From assembly GCF_002483205.1 (NCBI RefSeq), contig NZ_DLHM01000006.1, positions 124,001 to 188,000 on the forward strand: a stretch of 64,000 bases of DNA, written 5' to 3'. A model generated the notes under the pieces. That model was not told the DNA's origin. It saw nothing but the letters and a program-made list of their open reading frames with translations, and made no database searches. Shown in pieces: positions 1 to 9,845 of this stretch (its first letter is position 1; each line of letters starts with the position of its first letter). Source of the stretch: Flavihumibacter sp. UBA7668. Its GTDB lineage: Bacteria > Bacteroidota > Bacteroidia > Chitinophagales > Chitinophagaceae. Made by a program: the position numbers and the translations under genes.

Positions 1-936
1 CCGTACTCCACTGTATTAGGAGCAAAAGAGCAGGGTGCACGCCGGATTAATATTTCCCAGTCGTTCAATGGATTGGGTTGGATACTTGGTCCATTGATTG
101 GAGGACTTGTCATCTTTGGTGCAGACACTGTTGGCGAAGAAGAAAAATTTGATTCGCTGGTACAACCTTATATGGCAATCGGACTGGTAGTTGTGGTGGT
201 TGCAATTCTCTTTCTGTTCATCAAATTGCCGGAAATAAAGGAAGAGAAAGGCCAGGAAACCGAAGAAGATCCTCCCATGAGGAACCTGCTGAAACATCCG
301 GCCTTTATTGCAGCAGTTGTTGCACAATTTTTGTACGTGGCAGCACAAACCGGAACCAATTCTTTTTTTATCAATTATGTTATTGATGCCATACCGAATT
401 TGAAATCTCCCATTAGTTCCATTATGCAGGAGCTTGGTTCATTTGGTTCTTTCTTTATGCCAAAAAATAATGAACAGGCAGCATCCCTTATTCTGGCAAT
501 TGGTGGCATGGGCGCATTCTGGCTGGGTAGGTTGAGCGGTTCCTATCTGATGAAATATTTTGCACCCCATCGGATGCTTGGAATTTATGCCATCGTTAAT
601 GTAGTACTGGTTGCATTGGTATTACTCGACAGTGGCTGGTTATCCGTAATAGCTTTATTCAGCACCTATTTCTTTATGTCAATTATGTTTCCAACCATCT
701 TTGCCTTAGGTATTTCAGATCTTGGAAGCCTTACCAAAAAAGGAGCTTCCTTTCTGGTAATGGCCGTTGCAGGTGGCGCTTTTTGTCCGCCTGTAATGGG
801 ATTAATTGCCGATCATTCCTCCATGGCTACAGGATTTATTTTACCGCTTGGCTGTTTTGCTTTTATTGCCTGGTATGCTTTCCGCGGAGTAGGAAAATCA
901 GCGAAGCAGGCTACTGTCAGTTTTAATCAGCATTAA
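1..936 (+). CDS. FucP-family sugar/H+ symporter (MFS), 5' end outside window
   Basis: This is a major facilitator superfamily permease, probably importing a hexose or deoxyhexose with protons across the inner membrane. The reading frame is open from base 1, so the N-terminal half lies upstream of the window. The visible part carries the stretch NISQSFNGLGWILGPLIGG, typical of the FucP/glucose-galactose porter group. A charged cytoplasmic loop follows (EIKEEKGQETEEDPP), then about six hydrophobic helices, ending in FRGVGKSAKQ. It stops 4 bases before the stop codon of the opposing CobW-like gene, so the two genes are tail-to-tail with no room for a terminator. The neighbouring GH116 glycosidases suggest uptake of a sugar they release, but that link is inference. 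Substrate unknown. Confidence 0.85.
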   Translation, partial: PYSTVLGAKEQGARRINISQSFNGLGWILGPLIGGLVIFGADTVGEEEKFDSLVQPYMAIGLVVVVVAILFLFIKLPEIKEEKGQETEEDPPMRNLLKHPAFIAAVVAQFLYVAAQTGTNSFFINYVIDAIPNLKSPISSIMQELGSFGSFFMPKNNEQAASLILAIGGMGAFWLGRLSGSYLMKYFAPHRMLGIYAIVNVVLVALVLLDSGWLSVIALFSTYFFMSIMFPTIFALGISDLGSLTKKGASFLVMAVAGGAFCPPVMGLIADHSSMATGFILPLGCFAFIAWYAFRGVGKSAKQATVSFNQH

Positions 937-940
937 GCAA

Positions 941-2023
941 TCAACTGGAGATCCGGTGTGTAGGAGTGGGAAAGCCTGGTTGAAAGGCAGCCATTTCCTT
1001 CACCCGGATTTGCATGTCTTGCTGCTCCGATACCAACTTATAAATCGATTCTGATACCAGCTGATGCAGGTGTTCAGGAACAGTCTGGATGCGTGCATTA
1101 ATCAGTAAGCCGACTGAATAAATTTTTTCTTCGCTTACAGATAATGGTTCCCAGGCTTTATCCATGTTGGTAAAGCTGATTTTTTCCTGGTGCTTGCCAT
1201 ATGTAAGAAAAAATTTAAGATGACCAATGGGTAAATAATGTTCTTTCAGTTTCCTGTAAATACCTTCCATGAGCTGGTGTGTAAGTGCAGGAGCTGTACC
1301 TTTATCCGATTCAATTTCCAATTCTTCATCCAGCCAGGCCAGCATGGCTTCCCCCTTGCCATAAATGGAATAATCGATTTCCAGTGATCTTCTCTTTTCT
1401 GCGGGTTCAAATTGCTCAATAGCACTGAGCCATTCCAAAACATCCTCCGGATTGTTGGAGTTTTGAAATAAAACCTGCTTTCCCGGAAACATATTCAACA
1501 ACAGTTGGTGAAGCGTTTCCCATTCCTCTTCTTTCAGCAAATCCACCTTACTGATAACCAGGATATCGGCTTCTTCCAGTTGCTTATCATATATGTATTG
1601 GACTGTGCTGTCAAATTGAAGGGATCCATGGTGGGCAATTTTCAACAACATACCGGCATCCGCAAAAATGCTTACCACAACAGTTGCCTCAGGTCTGAAT
1701 TGCAATAATGGATTTACCACCGTTGCAATCAAGTCGGTACAGGATCCTACTGATTCAGCAAATATGATTTCCGGCTCAAACTGATTCGATATACTATTGA
1801 GGTGTTTATCCAATTCCGGAAAACGGCAGCAAAAACATCCATTACGCACTTCGCAAACCGGAAAATTTTCCGCTTTCATATAGGCACTGTCTACCTGCTG
1901 CATTCCCTGATCATTGGTAATTACAGCAGCCTTTCTATCCATGCCATAGAGTATACCACAGGCTTGGCGTATAGCCGTACTTTTTCCGCTTCCCAGAAAT
2001 CCTCCTGTCAGAACGATTTTCAT
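941..2023 (-). CDS. CobW/COG0523-family GTPase (G3E metallochaperone)
   Basis: This is a cytoplasmic P-loop GTPase of the G3E/COG0523 group, whose members insert or traffic metals such as zinc, cobalt or iron. Visible motifs are Walker A GFLGSGKST at residues 8-16, the metal-binding CxCC-type motif GCFCC at residues 62-66, a switch-like ESVGSCTDL, and the guanine-specificity motif SKVDLL near residue 157. The C-terminal part is shorter and more divergent than in classic CobW. The start codon overlaps the stop of the upstream GH116 gene by 4 bases (ATGA), which indicates translational coupling. Why a metallochaperone is coupled to a glycosidase is not evident; GH116 enzymes can bind calcium, but a chaperone role for this protein is only a guess. 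The metal is unknown. Confidence 0.8.
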   Translation of the reverse strand: MKIVLTGGFLGSGKSTAIRQACGILYGMDRKAAVITNDQGMQQVDSAYMKAENFPVCEVRNGCFCCRFPELDKHLNSISNQFEPEIIFAESVGSCTDLIATVVNPLLQFRPEATVVVSIFADAGMLLKIAHHGSLQFDSTVQYIYDKQLEEADILVISKVDLLKEEEWETLHQLLLNMFPGKQVLFQNSNNPEDVLEWLSAIEQFEPAEKRRSLEIDYSIYGKGEAMLAWLDEELEIESDKGTAPALTHQLMEGIYRKLKEHYLPIGHLKFFLTYGKHQEKISFTNMDKAWEPLSVSEEKIYSVGLLINARIQTVPEHLHQLVSESIYKLVSEQQDMQIRVKEMAAFQPGFPTPTHRISS

Positions 2024-4620
2024 ATCTTTTTGGCCCCCATTCCTGCACTGCTTGTTTTCTCTACCTGAATACTGCCATATACGACATCGATGTTAACTTT
2101 TCCATTTCGGTATTCAACGGTACCAAAGCCGGTTTCGGTTGAAATAAAACTGGTAAAATCACCCAGTTTCGAATCGATGTATAGTGTTTTGTCTACCGCA
2201 TCATAAAAGAGCCCGGTTAATCCTTGTAATAACCCATAACTCGATAATGCTCTGCCATACCAGCTGCCACATTCATATTCATTAAAAGGATTTCGGATTT
2301 TACCACTATATCGTTCTCTGCAGGTTCGAACAATTTCCAATCCCTCCTTTACTTTGCCCATCAACATGAGGTGAGAGGCCACCTGGTATTCAATTCCGGT
2401 CCATACTTCATCACTGTAAACAAATGGGAGTGATAACTTTCCACCCTTTGGCCAGCTGCATAATAATAATCCGCCTTCCTTGCCAACTGCATAAGCCGGA
2501 CGTTGCGGATTGGCATGTTCGCTTAAATCTTTCTTCAGATTGTATTTATGAACTGCAAGAAGGTGATTGGTAAGTTTGGTACTATCCACCGGATCAGGCA
2601 AACCGCACATCCGGGCTATCCATCCACCCAAAACACCATCCGATAAACAGCCGGTTCCATACTGATATTTGGGGCCTTCTTTCTCCAATAATTCTACCGC
2701 CTCTTTTGAATATTCACCCCCGAATGTTTCTTTGGACGCCTTTACCGGATCGGGTGCATTCAGCCCCTTATACTGAATTTGCTGGATGAAATATTCTCCG
2801 TTGTACAGTTCCGATTCCATATAGGCTTTACCTTTTTTGTAAAGCTGCTGATAGGAAGACATGTTCTTTTTCAGGTGATTGCCCATCCGTATAAAAGCAT
2901 CCAGTGCACCCAGGTAAAAACTGGTGCACATGCCATCCGGTCCCCAGAATTCAATGTCATAGGTATTATGATGCGGTTCTTCCAATATGCCTTTTCGTTT
3001 GGGATCCCAGGTTCGGATGCAGTAATCCAGGCTTTTTTGTACCAGTGGGTACATTTTTTTCATCCATTCCATATCACCGGAAATTCGCCATTCACGGTAT
3101 ACTTTCATGATACCGCCTAATTGTCCGTCTGCTGCTGCATAAAATTTATGTTCAGCCGGACTAATAGGCGAATTCGAGCGAAAGTTTTGGTGTCCTTCTT
3201 CATTCTGGCTTTCACAAAATTCAGTATGCCGAAGACTGCGTTCGAGTGTCGGGAATAAATGTGCAATCGCCTGTGCATAATTCCAAACATGGGTGCAGGA
3301 TCCATGACAACAGCCGCCTTCATCACCACTTCCTTCAAAATTCCATAAACGGCCATCGTATTGGCGCATTACTGTGGGTGTTTTGAGTATGGTTAAATTG
3401 GCAGCAACGGCTTCTATAACTTCAGCCGGTAAACTGGTTGTATAAAATGCAGTTGTAAATTGATTGGTTGTTTTAAGCAGGGAAGCATATTGCTGCTTCC
3501 AGTACTCGCTAATTTCAGTTATGGATTTAAATCGACTGGCATACCAGGGGCGATAAACCGTTGATGCGGTATCGATCGCAATACCTAATTCAGCGGATAA
3601 ATCACAGTTGCCGGCTAGTCCTCCTTTCTCCTGATTTTTATTAATATCCCCTTCCTTCAAATCGGAATACGGCACATACCAGGCCATTAAAATGGTGATT
3701 GTTTTTTTCTCACCCGGACCCAGCCGGAACGGTACAAAAACGGAAGCACCCGGTGCGCCATCCGATACAGGTTCACTGGTTCGGACAGTGCCATCTTTGA
3801 TGGTATTCCATAACATTGTGAGGGGATCCCACCAGCCCCCACGAAACCAACAGTAATCCACAACCGCTTTTGGATCATCCGTGAAAATGGCAAAATCTCC
3901 TTCTGCAAATGGCTTGTCTTGTATGGATGGTTGGGATAATACAAAGCCCTGCTGCATTTTTTTGATGCTTCCTTTTTGATCGGGCAGGGTCATGAAATTT
4001 CGGGAATTGTAAGAGAAGACGGCTTCTTTGGATTCGCCGGATTTATTATGGAAATGATATTCCAGTGCACCTGCGGGTAAACTGGAATTATCTGCATCAC
4101 CGGGAATGAACGGGCTCCATGTTTTTATTGTTACATCAAAAGGGAATTCAGGATCCTTTAAGGACAAATTACCAAAGGGAAACCGGGCTTCGAAGCTGGC
4201 ATCTGTAAATCTGGGTAAGCCATAGGAGGTGAGGGGTGCTCCATTCCCGGTTGCCGGACGACCAAAAATTTTCCATTCAGGAACCGGCCCTTCCACCACT
4301 TTGGCGGCGCCACCTTTAATAGCAATAGCTGCAAACATGGTCGGTTCATGAAAAAGCTGTGGTTTATGCCGAACTGACATATGAGAAATGGCGCCTGATC
4401 CTTCCACACAAAACATTCCGGCACCAATACCCCCAATCGGAAAGGCCAGCCGCCGCAGATTTTCTCCCGAGTAAGCCAGGTTGAATGAATGTTCCTGCTC
4501 ACCCGACCGGTGCCACCCGACCGGTGGCACCGGTCGGGTGAAGCCAGGTAGTACGGTAGCACCCAAACCGCCGAGGGTCAGGTTGCGAATAAAATTCCTG
4601 CGTGGATTTTTAGCTGACAT
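2020..4620 (-). CDS. GH116 family glycosidase, Tat-exported (beta-glucosidase/glucosylceramidase-like)
   Basis: This is a large (866 residue) glycoside hydrolase of family GH116, the family of human GBA2 and bacterial beta-glucosidases. The N-terminus carries a twin-arginine signature (RRNFIRN, residues 8-14) followed by a hydrophobic stretch, suggesting folded export by Tat. An N-terminal beta domain begins at RRLAFPIGGIGAGMF. The (alpha/alpha)6 catalytic domain includes GSCTHVWNYAQ and NTYDIEFWGPDG; the Asp of NTYDIEF matches the acid/base position of the family, and the nucleophile Glu probably lies in NFEGSGDEGG. An odd feature is a GC-rich palindromic repeat (4500-4540) inside the coding sequence just after the signal peptide, encoding TRPVPPVGWHRSG. 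The gene lies 13 bases after a second GH116 gene and overlaps the CobW-like gene. Substrate cannot be read from sequence. Confidence 0.85.
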   Translation of the reverse strand: MSAKNPRRNFIRNLTLGGLGATVLPGFTRPVPPVGWHRSGEQEHSFNLAYSGENLRRLAFPIGGIGAGMFCVEGSGAISHMSVRHKPQLFHEPTMFAAIAIKGGAAKVVEGPVPEWKIFGRPATGNGAPLTSYGLPRFTDASFEARFPFGNLSLKDPEFPFDVTIKTWSPFIPGDADNSSLPAGALEYHFHNKSGESKEAVFSYNSRNFMTLPDQKGSIKKMQQGFVLSQPSIQDKPFAEGDFAIFTDDPKAVVDYCWFRGGWWDPLTMLWNTIKDGTVRTSEPVSDGAPGASVFVPFRLGPGEKKTITILMAWYVPYSDLKEGDINKNQEKGGLAGNCDLSAELGIAIDTASTVYRPWYASRFKSITEISEYWKQQYASLLKTTNQFTTAFYTTSLPAEVIEAVAANLTILKTPTVMRQYDGRLWNFEGSGDEGGCCHGSCTHVWNYAQAIAHLFPTLERSLRHTEFCESQNEEGHQNFRSNSPISPAEHKFYAAADGQLGGIMKVYREWRISGDMEWMKKMYPLVQKSLDYCIRTWDPKRKGILEEPHHNTYDIEFWGPDGMCTSFYLGALDAFIRMGNHLKKNMSSYQQLYKKGKAYMESELYNGEYFIQQIQYKGLNAPDPVKASKETFGGEYSKEAVELLEKEGPKYQYGTGCLSDGVLGGWIARMCGLPDPVDSTKLTNHLLAVHKYNLKKDLSEHANPQRPAYAVGKEGGLLLCSWPKGGKLSLPFVYSDEVWTGIEYQVASHLMLMGKVKEGLEIVRTCRERYSGKIRNPFNEYECGSWYGRALSSYGLLQGLTGLFYDAVDKTLYIDSKLGDFTSFISTETGFGTVEYRNGKVNIDVVYGSIQVEKTSSAGMGAKKI
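4500..4540. repeat. GC-rich palindromic repeat, three units, inside a gene
   Basis: Two direct copies of CACCCGACCGGTG (4500-4512 and 4514-4526) are followed by one inverted copy, CACCGGTCGGGTG (4528-4540). The inverted copy can pair with either direct copy. The same unit recurs at 37715-37741 beside tRNA-Leu. The insertion keeps the GH116 reading frame open and sits in the linker after the export signal, where extra residues are probably tolerated. Confidence 0.85.
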
Positions 4621-4633
4621 GCCAGAATGATTT

Positions 4634-7600
4634 TTATAATGTTATACGAATAGTAAGCTCGTTTCCAGGCAGCAGATTGATTTCCTCAAATAAAATCTCC
4701 AACTGATTGCCAGATTTTTTGAATTGAGCCGGAATCTCTTTGTTTCCGATTTTTACAAGCAAGGAAACTGGCTGTGAAACAGTTTCAACCGTTACCGATT
4801 TCAATGATAATTTACCCCAGGCCAGTCGCACAGTATTTTCCTGCACATTATCTTTTCTTGATTGAGAAATATTCCCCCATCCCTCAGCAGCAGTAAAAAA
4901 GCTTTGGAATTTTTCAGGATGGATTCGTGGTGCAAAGGAGAGCTGTTTACCCGGACCGTCATATCTATAATCCTGTAAAGCCAGCAGTACACCCCAACTT
5001 GCCAATGCACGGGCATAGTGATCACCACATTCAATTTCATTCCAGGGATTGTGTTTGGCCGGATTATAGCGGTCATGTACAGCTTTAACTACAGACAAGC
5101 CTTCTTCAATCATGCCTTCAAAAATCATATTGGTAGCAACCTGATATTCAATGCCGGTCCAAACTTCATCACGGTACCGTACACCTGCTTCGCCCATATG
5201 TTTGCTTTTGGGCCAGGTAGCAATGAATAAACCAGCCTCACCCGGATGCGCATAATCACGCTCTGGTTTATGTACACTGGTTTGCACCGCTACATCGGGA
5301 GCCCAGTTATAGTTCCAAACAGATTGAAGGGTTGTTTTCACCATGTTTTCCGGATACAGGTAACCGAGATTATTCAGGTGTGCCCATGTTTGTCCGAATA
5401 ACTGATCACTCAAACAACCGGTTCCATATTGTGCCAATGGATGTTTGATAAGATCCACGTCCTGCACAAAATATTCACCGTTCCAAAGTTTATCAACGCT
5501 GCCTTTGGATCCATTGGTGAAAATGCTGTCGCAACGTTTTGCAAAAGCAGTATCCTTCATCAATATGGCCATATTGGAAGCGGCTTTCAAAGCACCGAGA
5601 TACAATCCGCCTACATACGTATTGGCGCCAAAAAAAGCAATATCATAGGTGTTTGCCTGTTCTTTTTCTATGAGTCCGTCTGCATTTCCGTCTTCCTTAA
5701 TAATAAACTCGGTTGATTTTTTGATGCGTTGCCAGTTGCGGGAAAGAAAGAATTCATTTTTTGATTGCAGATGTTCGCGATAGGCTTTTAAAATAGCACC
5801 TGCATGTCCATCTATTAAGATACCACCCCAGCCATTTCGTGCCTGTATACCACCGTCTTCCTGAAAAGAAGTTCCATAATCGGTTTTCTCCCTGATATTT
5901 CGTTCCAGTTCAGGAAACAGTCGGGATACGGCCTGCGCATAGTTCCAAACATGGGTGCAGGTTCCAACGCAGGAACCAACACCTTCCCAGGCCCAGAATT
6001 TATCAGTCGACCACCATTGGCAGGTTTCGGTTGCCAGTGTGGAAACGGGCATCATAATACGCTGGTTAAGCCAATAAGGCAGCGTTGAATTATTATAATA
6101 GGTATCGTGAAATAAGAAGGTTTCTTTCTGCAGCCTGGCCAGATTCGATTGCAACCAGTCAGCCACATCCAGCGAATGATCAAACCAGTTCGCATACATA
6201 TTACCAATAGCTTCTCCATCAGTTGGGATTGGTTTGTTCCAATTCCCACCTTCTCCATATTGCATTGGTCGATTGGGAAAGAACCAGCTTAACAGGAAGG
6301 TAATTTCTTTTGACTCACCGGGTGCAAGTACAACCGTTGTGCCCGCTGCACCTACCAGTTTCTCATCAAAAGGCTGGATGGCTTCGGATACCGGCGCATC
6401 AGTTGTGAGTGGAGAATACCTGGCTGTTGCCCATGAATGACTCCCTAAAACACTCAATGATATATTTCCATAATAAGGATGATCATCCGGAAAAAAGCGT
6501 TCCGTAGCAGGCAGGTTACTGAACCGGATATCATCCACATTGATATGTCCCCAGCTACCCATTTCATTATCTACAAATTGCAGACAGGCTTTTTTGCCCT
6601 TCCATTGTTTAACGTCCCAGCTAACTGATTCAAGGGCTTCAACACTGGCCCCGGTAATTGTTTTCACCAATTTATTATCCACCAACAAATTCACACAGGT
6701 TTTTCCGTTATGCGGACCACCACCAACTTTCAAATTAATGAAATCATTGTTTATAATAAATAGGGGAGAAGTCAGTTTGCCGGTTCCGCTATCGCCATAG
6801 GCGGTCAATTTTGAGTTGACCAAAAAGCTGCCTTCAATTCCGCCTCCAAAATCCGCTTCTGCAGTTGCGCGCGTAACGGGACCTTTACCAAAGGCGTTTC
6901 CTTCCACTTTCCATTTTCCGTAGGTGCCGGATTCAAAATTTTCAAATACCGTTTCTTTTCTAACCGGAAGTGGCTGCACCTGTCCTTTGATCAGATCCAT
7001 GGTAACCGATTTTCGGTCGCTTGTTGTAACAACCCTGTTACGAAGGTTTCCTGCTACCTGATACTTCAGATCAATTCCAACCAGGTTTTGCAACCAGCCG
7101 GTTAAAGCCACTTCCATTTTTTGATTGGATGTGTTCGTTAACCGGTATTGAAGTATGGTGGCAGGTGTTGCACTTTCCCTGGCATTCAACGGAATAAAAG
7201 GAGAATAAACAGTGCCTTCCACCTGCAGGGGGAGTGGAGCTTTTTGCGACTTGTAGTTGATTTTGGCAATGGGATATTCGCCGGTGAATTCGATGTCATC
7301 AAACTCTTTTTTACTGAGTTCACGGCGGATCGTTTTCCCGTTTTGTGTAATGGAAACGGCAAACCCCTGATCGATATAGCTAAAGGGTTCGAAGGTTTGA
7401 TAACAAACTTTCCATGGACCAAGTGGCGTTTCAAAGTTCAGCAACCAGTCAATTCCATATCCGGTATTGTATGCATTGTTGGCGATCCACCAGTTGGCAA
7501 GGGTGCCATCTCCCCGTACATAGAGTTGTCCGGCTGCAATTCCTCCCACCGGCATACCAATTGTTTCGAGTTCCCTGCCTTTGTATGGTTTTCTTTCGGT

Positions 7601-7732
7601 ACTCCAGAGTGATTTTTTCCAGCCCTCCGGAAGGTTCTTGTTTAGCGGCACTTTGTGACTTGGGTGCAATTCCTGGGCATTGGCAAGTAAAGCAATACTT
7701 TGTACGAAGAATAGAAGAGGCAGCAATCTCAT
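4634..7732 (-). CDS. GH116 family glycosidase with inserted jelly-roll-like domain, Sec-exported
   Basis: This is the second GH116 enzyme of the operon. I place the start at 7732 (MRLLPLLFF), which gives a clean Sec signal peptide ending ALLANAQ; an upstream in-frame ATG at 7783 would add 17 residues. The family core is clear: IGMPVGGIAAGQLYV in the N-terminal domain, GTCTHVWNYAQ, and NTYDIAFFGANT with the likely acid/base Asp. At about 1030 residues it is longer than its neighbour because of an extra segment of about 145 residues (roughly 260-410) that begins FENFESGTYGKW and contains TSPLFIINNDFI, GGPHNGKTC and GHINVDDI. That pattern resembles the lectin-like module found in Bacteroidota GH32 and related enzymes, so carbohydrate binding is likely. 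It lies 13 bases upstream of the Tat-exported paralogue. Confidence 0.85.
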   Translation of the reverse strand: MRLLPLLFFVQSIALLANAQELHPSHKVPLNKNLPEGWKKSLWSTERKPYKGRELETIGMPVGGIAAGQLYVRGDGTLANWWIANNAYNTGYGIDWLLNFETPLGPWKVCYQTFEPFSYIDQGFAVSITQNGKTIRRELSKKEFDDIEFTGEYPIAKINYKSQKAPLPLQVEGTVYSPFIPLNARESATPATILQYRLTNTSNQKMEVALTGWLQNLVGIDLKYQVAGNLRNRVVTTSDRKSVTMDLIKGQVQPLPVRKETVFENFESGTYGKWKVEGNAFGKGPVTRATAEADFGGGIEGSFLVNSKLTAYGDSGTGKLTSPLFIINNDFINLKVGGGPHNGKTCVNLLVDNKLVKTITGASVEALESVSWDVKQWKGKKACLQFVDNEMGSWGHINVDDIRFSNLPATERFFPDDHPYYGNISLSVLGSHSWATARYSPLTTDAPVSEAIQPFDEKLVGAAGTTVVLAPGESKEITFLLSWFFPNRPMQYGEGGNWNKPIPTDGEAIGNMYANWFDHSLDVADWLQSNLARLQKETFLFHDTYYNNSTLPYWLNQRIMMPVSTLATETCQWWSTDKFWAWEGVGSCVGTCTHVWNYAQAVSRLFPELERNIREKTDYGTSFQEDGGIQARNGWGGILIDGHAGAILKAYREHLQSKNEFFLSRNWQRIKKSTEFIIKEDGNADGLIEKEQANTYDIAFFGANTYVGGLYLGALKAASNMAILMKDTAFAKRCDSIFTNGSKGSVDKLWNGEYFVQDVDLIKHPLAQYGTGCLSDQLFGQTWAHLNNLGYLYPENMVKTTLQSVWNYNWAPDVAVQTSVHKPERDYAHPGEAGLFIATWPKSKHMGEAGVRYRDEVWTGIEYQVATNMIFEGMIEEGLSVVKAVHDRYNPAKHNPWNEIECGDHYARALASWGVLLALQDYRYDGPGKQLSFAPRIHPEKFQSFFTAAEGWGNISQSRKDNVQENTVRLAWGKLSLKSVTVETVSQPVSLLVKIGNKEIPAQFKKSGNQLEILFEEINLLPGNELTIRITL

Positions 7733-7862
7733 AAATAAACGATTATTTAACTGCCTGAAATTAATGCTTATGCGTTTAAGCAAATCATTAATTCAATCAT
7801 TCTACGGATTTGGAATAATAATTTACGCAATTGGGATGATTGGTGATAATCAATAGAAAATT

Positions 7863-9824
7863 CTATTTCTTGTTCAGGGTTTCTACAGATTTTTGATGCC
7901 AGTAGGCAGCAAGTTTTTTGTTCTTTTTTACCCCATGTCCGAGTTGATAAGCATCACCCAGATAGTGCATGCAGGAGGCGTCACCCAATTCAGCCCCTTT
8001 GCGATACCAGCTAACGGCTGTTGCATGATCTTTTGGCACGCCTCGTGCATCATAGTAGGCAGCTCCCATAAGATAATGGCATTTTCCGCTACCAAGGGCT
8101 GCTCCTTTTTTAGCCCATTCAACCCCTCTCTGATAATTCCCACCCTTTGTTCCAAAGGAAGGGAATATATAGATAGAGGCAAGTTCTTCGTACGCACGCA
8201 AAGATCCCTGCCGGGTCGCCAATTCATAATAATGAATGGCTTTAGCCTCATTTACACCAAGATTATGCCGGTTATATTGATAAACATCTGCCATTGCCAG
8301 CATGGCATCCACCGAGCCTTTTTCAACGGCCGTTTCCATCAGTTGAATTCCCCTGGGTACATCAATAGAAATACCTGCGTAGCCCCATAGATAATAATTT
8401 GCAGCCCGATACAAGGCTGTAACATTTCCAAGTGCGGCGGCATTTTGAAAATAGCCGAGTCCGATTTTTTTATCGTAGTTAAGTTGACCAAGTTCAAAAT
8501 AAGCAGCTGCAGACCCGTTTAATCCGGCTGCTATCAGCCACCTGGTTTGTTGTTCTGCGCTTTTGGGAAATGTCCCGTTTTGATATTGATCGGCCAGATA
8601 ATGTTGTGCACGTATATCGGGTGTTTCTGCAGCTTTTATAAACCATTCTTCAGCGGTCTTTAGATTTTTCGCAACACTAAATCCATTTTCATAAAATGCA
8701 CCGATGGCCATCATCGCTTCCGGGTTATTTTGGTTGGCTGCTTTTTTAAAAAGCTCCAATGCCTCCTCATATTTTTGAATTTGTGCATAATGTAATCCTA
8801 AACATACCCATACATTTTCATCCCTGCCATTTACCTCCGCCATTAAAGTAGAAATCGCTTTAAGCTTAAGGCCCAAGGCCTTTGGTTTATCTTCTTTAAC
8901 CCATTCTGCATCAATATAGGCTTGTCCGAGTTTATAAAGTGCCGGACCATAGCCTGCATCTGCAGATTTTTGGAGCCACTTTACTGCCGGTTCAAACTCT
9001 TTATGTTGAACAAGAAAAAGCCCTAGTGTATACATTGCTTTGGCATCTCCATTTAATGCAGCTTCCAGCATCTGGTAGGTGGAGAAAAGTCCGGGATAAG
9101 ATTCCTTACTACTAACATACTCCCTCGCCTGAACCTGATTTCCATAAATCCAAATACCATTATAGGTCTTTTCTTTGATACCATTTTTTTCTACATAAAT
9201 TTTTCCTGCACCATTTGGAGCCCGGTCTCTGATTGAACCTACATAAGTACTACCATCAGGATAGCTTATTTTGCCTGTGAATATTTCATCTTCTTTAAAC
9301 TGTCCGGTATAGGTAAGGGTGTTTTTACCAATACGCACGATTAAGGTTCCTTCTATCCGTTCACCATTTTTAAATTGACCAGCGTAGGTTTCTGTTGGAC
9401 TACTATGATAGGTGCCTTCTCCATGCGGTTGCCCATTCAGCCATTCACCTTCATAAATCAGCTCCTTTTTTGCATTGTACCAGGTGATTTTTCCTTCCAA
9501 CTGATCCTGCTCCCAGTGGCCTTCAAATTTTTCCCTGGAGGCGGTAGTTAGTGTACCTTTTCCCTGGCGTTCTCCATTTTCCCAGTTACCTGTATAGGAA
9601 TCACCGTTCGTCCAGGTATAGGTTCCCTGCCCATTGAACAAACCATCTTTCCACCCCCCCGTATAGCTGGAACCATCTGCGTATTTGCAGGTTCCCTGTC
9701 CGGTGAAATCAGTTTTCAGAAAAGCGCCGCTGTAGGTATTGCCTGCCTCATCTTTAAGGTTGTTCTGCGCCTGACAGATTACTTGTGAGAAGGTATAGAT
9801 AAGTATAAATAGGATATTTTTCAT
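7863..9824 (-). CDS. Secreted MORN-repeat/Sel1-repeat protein
   Basis: The 653-residue protein has a Sec signal peptide (MKNILFILIYTFSQVICQAQ) and two repeat blocks. The first, about residues 25-215, consists of MORN repeats of the form YxGxWKDGxxxGxGTYxxxNG (for example YTGGWKDGLFNGQGTY and YTGNWENGERQGKGTL). The second, about residues 260-645, holds ten or more Sel1-like helical repeats (AMYTLGLFLVQHKEFEPAVKW, AMMAIGAFYENG, YLMGAAYYDARGVPKD). Both repeat types are protein-interaction scaffolds with no enzymatic motif. It follows a secreted coiled-coil protein gene by 21 bases on the same strand, so the two are probably co-transcribed and may act together in the periplasm or at the surface. 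Specific function unknown. Confidence 0.75.
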   Translation of the reverse strand: MKNILFILIYTFSQVICQAQNNLKDEAGNTYSGAFLKTDFTGQGTCKYADGSSYTGGWKDGLFNGQGTYTWTNGDSYTGNWENGERQGKGTLTTASREKFEGHWEQDQLEGKITWYNAKKELIYEGEWLNGQPHGEGTYHSSPTETYAGQFKNGERIEGTLIVRIGKNTLTYTGQFKEDEIFTGKISYPDGSTYVGSIRDRAPNGAGKIYVEKNGIKEKTYNGIWIYGNQVQAREYVSSKESYPGLFSTYQMLEAALNGDAKAMYTLGLFLVQHKEFEPAVKWLQKSADAGYGPALYKLGQAYIDAEWVKEDKPKALGLKLKAISTLMAEVNGRDENVWVCLGLHYAQIQKYEEALELFKKAANQNNPEAMMAIGAFYENGFSVAKNLKTAEEWFIKAAETPDIRAQHYLADQYQNGTFPKSAEQQTRWLIAAGLNGSAAAYFELGQLNYDKKIGLGYFQNAAALGNVTALYRAANYYLWGYAGISIDVPRGIQLMETAVEKGSVDAMLAMADVYQYNRHNLGVNEAKAIHYYELATRQGSLRAYEELASIYIFPSFGTKGGNYQRGVEWAKKGAALGSGKCHYLMGAAYYDARGVPKDHATAVSWYRKGAELGDASCMHYLGDAYQLGHGVKKNKKLAAYWHQKSVETLNKK

Positions 9825-9845
9825 TCTAAATATTCAAGAGTTAGC

